This document shows positions 26,181 to 32,764 of a DNA stretch of 64,000 bases, piece by piece. Numbering within the stretch: position 1 is the stretch's first letter; the number at the start of each line of letters is the position of its first letter. The notes under the pieces were generated by a model. It was not told the DNA's origin and ran no database searches. It saw only the letters and a list, made by a program, of their open reading frames with translations. Source of the stretch: Rhizobium sp. BK251 (GTDB lineage Bacteria > Pseudomonadota > Alphaproteobacteria > Rhizobiales > Rhizobiaceae); the NCBI RefSeq assembly GCF_004345245.1, contig NZ_SLUQ01000002.1, forward strand, positions 606,105-670,104, given 5' to 3'. Both the position numbers and the translations under genes were made by a program.

Positions 26181-26375
26181 TCAGTCGTCCTTCCCGTCCT
26201 TTTCCAGGCGGCCCTGGCCGTGGCTCTTCTCGGCCTTTTCATTGAGCGCTTCGGTCAGCTTCTTCTCGGCCTTGGTGCGGCCGAAGCTGATGCGATTCTG
26301 TTCGGCTTGCCGCTCCTTTTCGGAGCGGGCCTGCTTCTTGCGGAATTGGCGCAGATTGACGATTTCGGCGCTCAT
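26181..26375 (-). CDS. DUF4169 family protein
   Basis: A 64-residue, very basic and probably helical or disordered protein that fits DUF4169: AEIVNLRQFRKKQARSEK, then QNRISFGRTKAEKKL. Function unknown. ATG 26375 has AGGGA six to seven bases upstream. It lies 42 bases after sspB on the same strand. Residues 5-15 (IVNLRQFRKKQ) resemble the last 11 residues of SspB (VVSLDAFRKKQ), the part of SspB that binds ClpX; the two genes even share 14 identical bases there. This raises the possibility that DUF4169 is a ClpX-docking protein. Confidence 0.85.
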   Translation of the reverse strand: MSAEIVNLRQFRKKQARSEKERQAEQNRISFGRTKAEKKLTEALNEKAEKSHGQGRLEKDGKDD

Positions 26376-26417
26376 CAAAAATCCCTGCTGTCGTGGGGAG
26401 GGGATCTGCCTCGTGGG

Positions 26418-26930
26418 TTATTGCTTCTTGCGGAAGGCGTCGAGCGAAACGACAGAGCCCTCCTTCTTTTCGTCACCGGCGCTCTTTGCCTGCGCCTCGT
26501 CCTCGGCCTTCTCCGCCGGGGCGACGGGATAGGCGGTGATCTCGCCTTCGGTTTCCTCTTCCTCGCCGCTCAGCGGTACGTCGAATTCGAGCTCGAAATT
26601 GACGGACGGATCATAGAAGCCGCGGATGGCATTGAACGGGATCGAAAGCTTCTCAGGGACATCGGAGAAGGAGAGGCCGATCTCGAAATGAGCCTCGGTG
26701 ATCTTGAGTTCCCAGAACTGGTGCTGGATGACGATCGTCATCTGCTCGGGATACTTTGCCTTGAGGTGCTGCGAAATCCGCACTCCGGGGGCGCCGGTCA
26801 GGAAGGTGATGAAAAAATGATGATCACCGGGCAGGCTGCCGGTCGCGGCAACCTCGGACAAAACCTTACGGATCACACCGCGAAGCGCGTCCTGTGCGAG
26901 AATGTCGTAGCGGATATGGTCCTGCCCCAT
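26418..26930 (-). CDS. sspB: SspB family ClpXP adaptor
   Basis: Alphaproteobacterial SspB delivers ssrA-tagged and some other proteins to the ClpXP protease. The 170-residue protein has a conserved substrate-binding domain (residues 1-120: LPGDHHFFITFLTGAPGV, YPEQMTIVIQHQFWEL, IPFNAIRGFYDPSVNFELEF), an acidic flexible linker (GEEEETEG), and a short conserved tail VVSLDAFRKKQ that would dock on the ClpX N-terminal domain. It lies just downstream of ssrA on the same strand; a hairpin with a U tract at 26997-27027 separates them, so sspB probably has its own promoter or receives read-through. Confidence 0.93.
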   Translation of the reverse strand: MGQDHIRYDILAQDALRGVIRKVLSEVAATGSLPGDHHFFITFLTGAPGVRISQHLKAKYPEQMTIVIQHQFWELKITEAHFEIGLSFSDVPEKLSIPFNAIRGFYDPSVNFELEFDVPLSGEEEETEGEITAYPVAPAEKAEDEAQAKSAGDEKKEGSVVSLDAFRKKQ

Positions 26931-26996
26931 GCTTGTCCTGTCTCTTGTTGGTTTCGAAGTCTTTTCGCAAGGCTATATGCCACGCCATGGCCCCAT

Positions 26997-27027
26997 GGAA
27001 AAGACCGGAGCCGAGTCATAGTCGGCT
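26997..27027 (-). terminator. Probable terminator of ssrA
   Basis: On the minus strand, a 6-bp stem AGCCGA/TCGGCT (27022-27027 and 27009-27014) with loop CTATGAC is followed by CCGG and TCTTTTCC. It lies between the coding half of ssrA and sspB and would end the tmRNA precursor. Confidence 0.55.
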
Positions 27028-27054
27028 GATGATACATGATTTCGATTGGGCGGA

Positions 27055-27377
27055 GAAGGTGAAGGCTTCTGTTGCCAGGTGCCTTCGAACCCCGCCTGCC
27101 GGTGCGAACCGTCAGGACTTTATTTGAAGTGTCACACCGCCATTAGGCAGCGAGACGAGCTTCCGCATAGTTGTCGTTTGCAACTACAATTTTAGCCCGA
27201 TAACGGTGGTACAATGCCGAGCGAAAAGTCGATCTTTACACCCTTGTCGATCCTGTTTCGCCCCCATCAAAAGCCGGCCTGCTGGCCAGTTTTTGGTGGA
27301 GGCGCCGGGTACCGCCCCCGGGTCCAATAGGTTTATTCCATCGCCCGTTTATCGCCATAGCCGACCCGAAGACCGGC
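27055..27377 (-). ncRNA. ssrA: Permuted two-piece tmRNA (ssrA)
   Basis: Transfer-messenger RNA that rescues stalled ribosomes and tags proteins for ClpXP. The gene is circularly permuted as in alphaproteobacteria. Read on the minus strand, the acceptor piece comes first (about 27377-27294) and ends CGGCGCCTCCACCA with encoded CCA. A 28-base spacer (27293-27266) follows, then the coding piece starting GGGGGCGAAACAGGATCGAC at 27265. GGGGGCG pairs with CGCCTCC to form the acceptor stem. The tag frame is 27181-27143: GCA resume codon, then ANDNYAEARLAA and TAA. This matches the known rhizobial tag. The 5' end is placed from the promoter; the 3' end (about 27055) is approximate. Confidence 0.93.
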
Positions 27378-27384
27378 AATAGGG

Positions 27385-27413
27385 ATATAGTGCCTTCCGC
27401 GCGTCCTGAAAAG
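27385..27413 (-). promoter_or_regulatory. ssrA promoter
   Basis: On the minus strand: -35 CTTTTC (27413-27408), spacer of 17 bases, -10 CTATAT (27390-27385). The -10 is a perfect match to the rhizobial consensus. The predicted start, near 27377, gives an acceptor piece of about 84 bases, as expected for two-piece tmRNA. Confidence 0.65.
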
Positions 27414-27627
27414 GGCATTGATCGCAAATACCTGCCCTGGCGAGCAGGCAAATTGGCCGGTCCGCGCGGTCGGGCGGGTGGCACCACCTCTGGACCGTGC
27501 GAGGACGCCAATTTGCCGCTCCGGTCGGCGCGTCGCTGTGGATCAATTTCGGGCCGCGTCCCTCGGCCATTCATTCGCGAAGCGCTATGTTCTAGGGTAC
27601 CGCCGAATCACCGAGAGCAACGGCATC

Positions 27628-28566
27628 ATGAAGACCCAGCCTGAACAGCAATATCTCGACCTCATGGACCAGCTGCTGCGCAACGGCGACGAGCGCATCG
27701 ACAGAACCGGCGTCGGCACGCGCTCCACCCTGGGCGCGATGATGCGCTTTGATCTCTCGGACGGCTCGTTCCCCGTCATCACCACGAAGAAGGTCTTCTG
27801 GAAGGCCGCGGTCAAGGAGATGCTCTGGTTCCTGACCGGCGGCACCAATATTCGCGACCTGCTCCAGGAAAACGTCAGGATCTGGACGGACTGGCCGCTC
27901 GCGAAATACCGCAAGGCCGCGGGAAGCGACATTTCGCAGGAGAGTTTCGAGGCACGGATCCTCGAGGACGAGGCGTTCGCCGCCGAATGGGGCGAGTTGG
28001 GCCCTGTCTATGGCAAGCAGTGGCGGCGATGGGCCGGCGCCGACGGGCGTGAATATGACCAGGTGGCGGAGGTGATCGCCACGCTCAAGAGCAATCCGAC
28101 GAGCCGGAGAATGCTGTTCCACGCCTGGAACGTGCCGGAACTGCCGCAGATGGCTCTCCATCCCTGTCACATGGTTTACCAGTTCCATGTCTCCAGCCGG
28201 AGACATGATGGAGCCGCTCAATCCGCCGACGACCGGAAGCAGCATCTCAGCATGGCGATCTACCAGAGAAGCTGCGACGTCATGCTGGGGTTGCCATTCA
28301 ATCTCGTCGGCGGTGCGGCCTTGCAGGCGATGGTCGCGCAGCAGGTCGGCATGGAAGTTGGCGACCTGGTGTGGATGGGCGGCGACGTCCACCTCTATCT
28401 CAACCACCTAGATCCGGCGCGCGAACAGCTTTCCAGAACCCCGCGGCCGATGCCGAAGCTGCGGCTGAAGCGCCGGGCGACATCGATCGACGACTATCAC
28501 ATCGACGATTTCGAGGTTGAAGGCTACGATCCTTATCCCGCGATCAAGGCCGATGTCGCGGTATGA
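27628..28566 (+). CDS. thyA: Thymidylate synthase (long form, with an inserted loop)
   Basis: Converts dUMP to dTMP with methylene-tetrahydrofolate. The 312-residue protein has the family motifs RTGVGTRSTLGAMMRFDL, WFLTGGTNIRDLLQ, GPVYGKQWRRW, NPTSRRMLFHAWN, the catalytic Cys in MALHPCHMVYQFH, YQRSCDVMLGLPFN and GGDVHLYLNHLDPAREQL. It is the long type with an extra segment (KAAGSDISQESFEARILEDE) in the small domain. Between YQFHV and LSMAIYQRS there are about 18 residues (SSRRHDGAAQSADDRKQH) where most ThyA proteins have about four; the DNA there forms a perfect hairpin (28186-28207). ATG 27628 starts the family-like sequence MKTQPEQQYLDLMDQLL. No folA follows. It is divergent from ssrA. Confidence 0.92.
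   Translation: MKTQPEQQYLDLMDQLLRNGDERIDRTGVGTRSTLGAMMRFDLSDGSFPVITTKKVFWKAAVKEMLWFLTGGTNIRDLLQENVRIWTDWPLAKYRKAAGSDISQESFEARILEDEAFAAEWGELGPVYGKQWRRWAGADGREYDQVAEVIATLKSNPTSRRMLFHAWNVPELPQMALHPCHMVYQFHVSSRRHDGAAQSADDRKQHLSMAIYQRSCDVMLGLPFNLVGGAALQAMVAQQVGMEVGDLVWMGGDVHLYLNHLDPAREQLSRTPRPMPKLRLKRRATSIDDYHIDDFEVEGYDPYPAIKADVAV
28186..28207. repeat. Perfect hairpin inside thyA at the inserted loop
   Basis: CATGTCTCC (28186-28194) and GGAGACATG (28199-28207) form a 9-bp perfect inverted repeat with loop AGCC, exactly at the left edge of the extra loop in ThyA. The reading frame continues through it. Confidence 0.7.
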
Positions 28567-28764
28567 CGCCGGGATGGGCTGGCTTGGTCGTCATCCATCT
28601 GTCATCATGAGTAAATACTGAAATATTACCGAGCCCGCGTCCCCGTGCAGAACGGGTCCGAGAGGGGCGTTTCGTTTCGCAGGTGGCGCAGGTGTTGCTT
28701 TTCTGACGGACTGCAGCCACGAACAGGCGGCCAGGCCGCCCGTCATTGACTGGGAGGGACAGCC

Positions 28765-29253
28765 ATGGAGCACAAGCCATTCGATGTCCTCTTCCTCGGC
28801 TCGGGCAACACAGCCCGCTCGATCATTGCCGAGGCCATCCTGCGCCGCGAGGGGATCGGAAAATTCAGGTCTTTCTCGGCCGGATTGCACCCCAAGGGGG
28901 AGGTGCATCCCTATGCGCTGCAACTGCTCAAGGGGCTGAATTACGAAACGTCGTGGGCACGGCCCAAGGGGCTCGAGGAATTTACTGCGGCCGGCGCTCC
29001 CCACATGGATTTCGTGTTCACGGTCTGCGATGAGGTGCAGAGCTATCCGTCGCTGCCGGGCGAGCCGATGATCGCCCATTGGGGCGTGCCGGATCCTGCG
29101 GCGGCGGAGGGGGCCGAAGCGGAAAGGCATTTCGCCTTCGCCGAAACCTATCGCATGCTCCACAACAGGATTTTGATCTTCACGAGCCTGCCGATGACGT
29201 CACTGGACAAGCTTGCGCTGCATGAGCGGCTCCACGAGATCGGCGGCGGCTGA
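28765..29253 (+). CDS. LMW-phosphatase/ArsC-fold protein lacking the catalytic cysteine
   Basis: A 162-residue protein with the fold of low-molecular-weight tyrosine phosphatases and thioredoxin-coupled arsenate reductases: DVLFLGSGNTARSIIAEAIL, SAGLHPKGEVHPYALQLL, FVFTVCDEV and the acid loop HWGVPDPA. In active members the P-loop is C-x5-R-S. Here position 12 is Gly (codon GGC, 28798-28800), while Asn15, Arg18 and Ser19 are kept. The distal TVCD Cys and the general-acid DP loop remain. Normal reductase or phosphatase chemistry through the P-loop Cys is therefore not possible. It may be a phosphate/arsenate-binding or regulatory pseudo-enzyme. A good ribosome-binding site (GGGAGGG) precedes ATG 28765. 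Confidence 0.88.
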   Translation: MEHKPFDVLFLGSGNTARSIIAEAILRREGIGKFRSFSAGLHPKGEVHPYALQLLKGLNYETSWARPKGLEEFTAAGAPHMDFVFTVCDEVQSYPSLPGEPMIAHWGVPDPAAAEGAEAERHFAFAETYRMLHNRILIFTSLPMTSLDKLALHERLHEIGGG

Positions 29254-29270
29254 CCTCGCCCCGGCTGCTT

Positions 29271-29363
29271 GGAGCATTTTCGCACGTTCGAGTCACGGAA
29301 ATGCTCTATCGCTTTGTTTTTGCACCATTCTAGACGCAAGATCGCTTCGCACTTTTGCTGGAT
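29271..29363. repeat. Rhizobial intergenic palindromic (RIME/mosaic type) element
   Basis: Begins with an 8-bp perfect stem GAGCATTT/AAATGCTC (29272-29279, 29299-29306) and continues CTATCGCTTTGTTTTTGCA, then TAGACGCAAGATCGCTTCGC and ACTTTTGCTGGA. This order of blocks resembles the short mosaic repeats scattered between genes in Sinorhizobium and relatives. Only one copy is recognisable in this window, so the repeat status rests on recalled consensus, not on copies seen here. Confidence 0.6.
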
Positions 29364-29368
29364 TTTCC

Positions 29369-30070
29369 CTAGTCGCGCAGCCTCAGCTCGTCGGTCTGCA
29401 TCTGCATGGAGCCGAGCGTCTCGAGAAAACTCATGCCGAGGAGGCTCTGGTCGAGCCTGCCTTTCTCGGCGACGCTTGCGGCGACATTGGTGCGGGCAAT
29501 CGGGCCGATGGAGACATCGGCAAGCCGCACCGGCGCGGCGCGGGCGCGGCCGTTGGCCGTCATGACGGTCATCGAATAGGTGAGGTTTTCGGGAATGATG
29601 CCGGCGCGCTCAGCATCCTCGTGGGAAAGCGTCACGAGGCTCGCTCCTGTATCCACGAGCATTTCGATCATCTGGCCGTTCACCGAGACGTCGGCCTCGA
29701 AATGGCCGTTCAGCAGCTTGTGAAGGATGATCTCCTGGCCGCCCTCGCTGGTGGTGACCACGACGGCGTGGCCAGGCATCAGCCCGGAGACGAGGCGCTG
29801 TCCGACGCCTTCGAGGTCGTGGCGATAAAGATAGGCGGTGGCGAGCGCCAGTATGATGACCAGCCAGGCCATCAGATTCCGAACCATCTCGCTCAGGGAC
29901 GTGCGCCGCGCCCAGACGGCGGCGCTCAGCATGAGCGCTATCGGCAGCAGATAGATGAAACGCCCGAAATCGTCGTTGTCCATGCCGAAGGTGCGGCCGG
30001 TATCGTGATTGAAGAGAAGCAGGCCGAGGCCAATGCCGATGACGGCAAGAAAGATGGTAAGGCGATTCAT
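29369..30070 (-). CDS. Membrane-anchored retropepsin-like aspartic protease (TIGR02281 type)
   Basis: A 233-residue protein with three membrane segments near the N-terminus (FLAVIGIGLGLLLF; FIYLLPIALMLSAAVWA; LMAWLVIILALATAYLY) and a C-terminal clan AA domain of about 120 residues. The single catalytic motif MLVDTGASLVTLS and the later SLLGMSFLETLGSMQMQ fit dimeric, single-domain aspartic proteases of proteobacteria. ATG 30070 is chosen; it overlaps the stop of the upstream DUF1289 gene (ATGA). The open frame continuing upstream is not family-like. Substrate unknown. Confidence 0.82.
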   Translation of the reverse strand: MNRLTIFLAVIGIGLGLLLFNHDTGRTFGMDNDDFGRFIYLLPIALMLSAAVWARRTSLSEMVRNLMAWLVIILALATAYLYRHDLEGVGQRLVSGLMPGHAVVVTTSEGGQEIILHKLLNGHFEADVSVNGQMIEMLVDTGASLVTLSHEDAERAGIIPENLTYSMTVMTANGRARAAPVRLADVSIGPIARTNVAASVAEKGRLDQSLLGMSFLETLGSMQMQTDELRLRD

Positions 30071-30288
30071 GCCATCCCACGCTCTCGAGCGAGACGCTGG
30101 CGCCGCGTTTCGCGCCTTGGCCGACGCTCCACGGTTGCCAGCCTGTCGGGCAAGACTGCCATGATGCGATGCCGCTCCTCGTCGGAATACCCCATCCATG
30201 CCCCGATCTCCTCCCGCGTGCGGCCACAGCCGAAGCAATAAGCGGTCGCGATATCGATCGAGCAGACAAGAATGCAGGGTGTTTGCAT
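30067..30288 (-). CDS. DUF1289 family protein
   Basis: A 73-residue protein with four Cys at residues 5, 9, 18 and 21 (PCILVCSIDIATAYCFGCGR), followed by TREEIGAWMGYSDEERHRI and a very basic tail. This is the DUF1289 pattern, probably a metal-binding (Zn or Fe-S) knuckle. It is coupled to the aspartic protease gene by a four-base overlap and is 18 bases downstream of cobS. Confidence 0.85.
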   Translation of the reverse strand: MQTPCILVCSIDIATAYCFGCGRTREEIGAWMGYSDEERHRIMAVLPDRLATVERRPRRETRRQRLARERGMA

Positions 30289-30306
30289 GGCAAATATATC
30301 GGTGTT

Positions 30307-31089
30307 TCAAACAGCCATGGCAAGGGTGCAGAGGGCCGCGATCTCGCAAATCTGCTGGGTCGCTCCCAAAGTATCGCCAGTGTGACCGGAAAGCCGCCGT
30401 CGCACCTGTATGGTCGCCAACTGCGAGCAAACGGCGGTGACGAGAAGCCCGGCAACGACCGGTGGAAGAGGGAAGGCTGGCCAGAGCAGGAAGGCGGAAA
30501 GCAGGCCGGCGCTGACGATTGCGACCTGTACTGCGGCTTCATCCGGCTTGCCGGCGGCGGCGGCGACGCCATCCGAACGGGCAGACGGCAGCGCGAACCA
30601 GTGCCAGACGAGGCCGCCGCGGCTGAGTGCGCCTGCGGCCGGTATACAAAGGGCGGCCGCGGCCGGCGGCAGGCCGCGCGCAATGGCGGCAAGCGCGGCG
30701 GCCCTCAGACCAAAGGAAAATATGAGCGCTGCAGCGCCATAGGTGCCGATCCGGCTATCGCGCATGATGGAGAGCGCGTGCTCCCGGTCGCGCCCACCGC
30801 CGAGGCCGTCGGCGGTGTCGCACAGACCATCCTCATGCAGGAGGCCGGTGACCACGGCCTGGATGGCGAGAGCAATGAGCGCGGCAAGCATCGGGTCGGC
30901 ATGGAGTGCAAGCAGCATCCAGAAGGCGAGGGCAGGAGGAATGGCGATGACGACGCCCGCGAGGGGGAAGGCGCCAGCAACACGCGTCATCCTGCCGTCA
31001 TGGTCTGCGAAGAAACGCTGCGGCACGGGAATGCGGCTGAGGAAGCCAACGGCGCGAGCGACATCGCCCGCATAGTCCCTGACGTTCAT
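30307..31089 (-). CDS. cobS: Adenosylcobinamide-GDP ribazoletransferase (cobalamin synthase)
   Basis: Membrane enzyme joining adenosylcobinamide-GDP with alpha-ribazole in late B12 synthesis (CobV in rhizobial naming). The 260-residue polytopic protein has the signature [36 protein letters not shown] (its Asp residues bind Mg), here quoted in parts: [17 protein letters not shown] and [14 protein letters not shown] 31089 is preferred, with GGGGGA five bases upstream. It is divergent from cobT, its metabolic partner. Confidence 0.93.
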   Translation of the reverse strand: MNVRDYAGDVARAVGFLSRIPVPQRFFADHDGRMTRVAGAFPLAGVVIAIPPALAFWMLLALHADPMLAALIALAIQAVVTGLLHEDGLCDTADGLGGGRDREHALSIMRDSRIGTYGAAALIFSFGLRAAALAAIARGLPPAAAALCIPAAGALSRGGLVWHWFALPSARSDGVAAAAGKPDEAAVQVAIVSAGLLSAFLLWPAFPLPPVVAGLLVTAVCSQLATIQVRRRLSGHTGDTLGATQQICEIAALCTLAMAV

Positions 31090-31213
31090 GAGATCCCCCG
31101 TGGTCCGCGACAGCATCGGACGCTTTTGGAGTTGTTCGGGCGTCCTCGGCGCTCTAATAGAGTCGCCACGCAAAGAAGCTGATTTGGACCGAAATTACAA
31201 GGAAGCCGCCTCC

Positions 31214-32230
31214 ATGAGCGTTTCAGGCCTGCCGTTCGACGATTTCCGCGCGCTGCTGCGCGAACTGCCGGGACCGGACTCCCGTGCCCTGGCGGCTGCA
31301 CGCGAACGTGATGCGCAGCTGACGAAGCCACCCGGCGCCCTCGGCCGGCTCGAGGAGATCGCTTTCTGGCTCGCGGCCTGGACTGGACGATCGCCGGCGG
31401 TAAATCGTCCGCTCGTGGCGATCTTCGCCGGCAATCATGGTGTCACACGACAGGGGATCACGCCCTTTCCGCCGACGGTGACGCAGCAGATGGTCGAGAA
31501 TTTCGCGGCCGGCGGTGCGGCGATCAACCAGATCTGTGTCGCCTATGATCTCGGCCTCAAGGTTTTCGACCTTGCTCTCGATTATCCGACGGGCGACATC
31601 ACCGAAGAGGCCGCCCTTTCGGAGCGCGATTGCGCCGCCACGATGGCCTTTGGCATGGAAGCGATCGCGGGCGGCACAGACCTCCTCTGCATCGGCGAAA
31701 TGGGCATCGGCAACACCACGATTGCCGCCGCGATCAACTACGCACTTTACGGCGGAACGGCACGCGAATGGGTCGGACCGGGCACGGGCGCTCACGGGGA
31801 GATGCTGGAGAGGAAGATCGCGGCCGTGGAAAAGGCGGTCGCCCTTCACAGCGAGCATCTCAGCGATCCGCTGGAAATCCTGCGCCGCCTCGGCGGACGT
31901 GAAGTCGCCGCGATGGCGGGTGCGATCCTTGCCGCACGCGTCGAGAGAATTCCTGTTATCATCGACGGCTATGTGGCAACGGCAGCGGCTTCGATCCTGA
32001 AGGCTGCAAACCCCTCCGCGCTTGACCATTGCCTGATCGGGCACGTCTCGGCAGAGCCCGGGCATCTCAATGCCATCGAGAAGCTCGGCAAGACGCCGCT
32101 CCTCGCACTCGGCATGCGGCTCGGCGAGGGCACAGGTGCTGCGTTGGCGGCCGGTATCGTCAAGGCCGCGGCGGCGTGTCACTCCGGCATGGCGACATTT
32201 GCGAGCGCCGGCGTTAGCAACCAGCATTGA
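31214..32230 (+). CDS. cobT: Nicotinate-nucleotide--dimethylbenzimidazole phosphoribosyltransferase
   Basis: Makes alpha-ribazole phosphate from NaMN and dimethylbenzimidazole, the lower ligand of B12 (CobU in rhizobial naming). The 338-residue protein has KPPGALGRLEEIAFWL, FAGNHGVTRQGITPFP, GEMGIGNTTIAAAI, VGPGTG and LIGHVSAEPGH, the last with the catalytic Glu. ATG 31214 begins the family sequence MSVSGLPFDDFRALL; the frame is open upstream across the divergent region but not family-like. The 124 bases shared with cobS are too short for a cobalamin riboswitch and I see no B12 box. Confidence 0.95.
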   Translation: MSVSGLPFDDFRALLRELPGPDSRALAAARERDAQLTKPPGALGRLEEIAFWLAAWTGRSPAVNRPLVAIFAGNHGVTRQGITPFPPTVTQQMVENFAAGGAAINQICVAYDLGLKVFDLALDYPTGDITEEAALSERDCAATMAFGMEAIAGGTDLLCIGEMGIGNTTIAAAINYALYGGTAREWVGPGTGAHGEMLERKIAAVEKAVALHSEHLSDPLEILRRLGGREVAAMAGAILAARVERIPVIIDGYVATAAASILKAANPSALDHCLIGHVSAEPGHLNAIEKLGKTPLLALGMRLGEGTGAALAAGIVKAAAACHSGMATFASAGVSNQH

Positions 32231-32361
32231 GAGCGGCCGGAGCCACGCAAGAGGTTTCGTGCCCGTCTTGCGCGACATGGCGTCAGCCTGTATGCGCATA
32301 GTCGCTAATTTTAGGCATCCGCACGAATTGCATCGAGCGCTGACAGGGGATTAAGGACGAA

Positions 32362-32745
32362 TTGACGAAGCCGGTCGTGACCAAGGAACGGGGGATAAGA
32401 CATCTCATCGCAGCAGCTGGTTATTCCTGGGGCGGATTTCTCCGCCTGCTGAAAGAGGCCGCCTTTCGTCAGGAACTCACATTCTGCGTGATCGCGCTCG
32501 TCCTGCTCTTCCTCGTTGGCGCGTCTGCCGCGGAGATCGGTATCTCCGTGCTGCTTTTCCTCGGTCTCTTCGCCATAGAGGCGATGAATACGGCAGTCGA
32601 GGAAGTAATCGACCGCATCTCCCCGGAGATCTCGATGGTCGGCAAGCATGCCAAGGACCTTGGCTCCTTCGCAGTCGCCTGCATGATCGCTGCCTGTGGC
32701 CTGCATTTCCTCTTCACGGCCTGCCGCCACCTTTTCTTCGTGTGA
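32362..32745 (+). CDS. dgkA: Diacylglycerol kinase DgkA
   Basis: Small inner-membrane kinase that phosphorylates diacylglycerol, recycling lipid released by membrane-derived glucan or lipid modification. The 127-residue protein has three membrane helices and the active-site motif EAMNTAVEEVIDRISPE, with AAGYSWGGFLRLLKEAAFRQE before it. It starts at TTG 32362, with AAGGA four to five bases upstream. It is convergent with the histidine kinase gene. Confidence 0.93.
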   Translation: MTKPVVTKERGIRHLIAAAGYSWGGFLRLLKEAAFRQELTFCVIALVLLFLVGASAAEIGISVLLFLGLFAIEAMNTAVEEVIDRISPEISMVGKHAKDLGSFAVACMIAACGLHFLFTACRHLFFV

Positions 32746-32764
32746 CTTGGGTTCTTCGGGCGAT

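Noticed and set aside
31090..31213. Possible cobalamin riboswitch between cobS and cobT
   Set aside because: The gap is only 124 bases, shared by two divergent genes, and I find no B12-box-like sequence.
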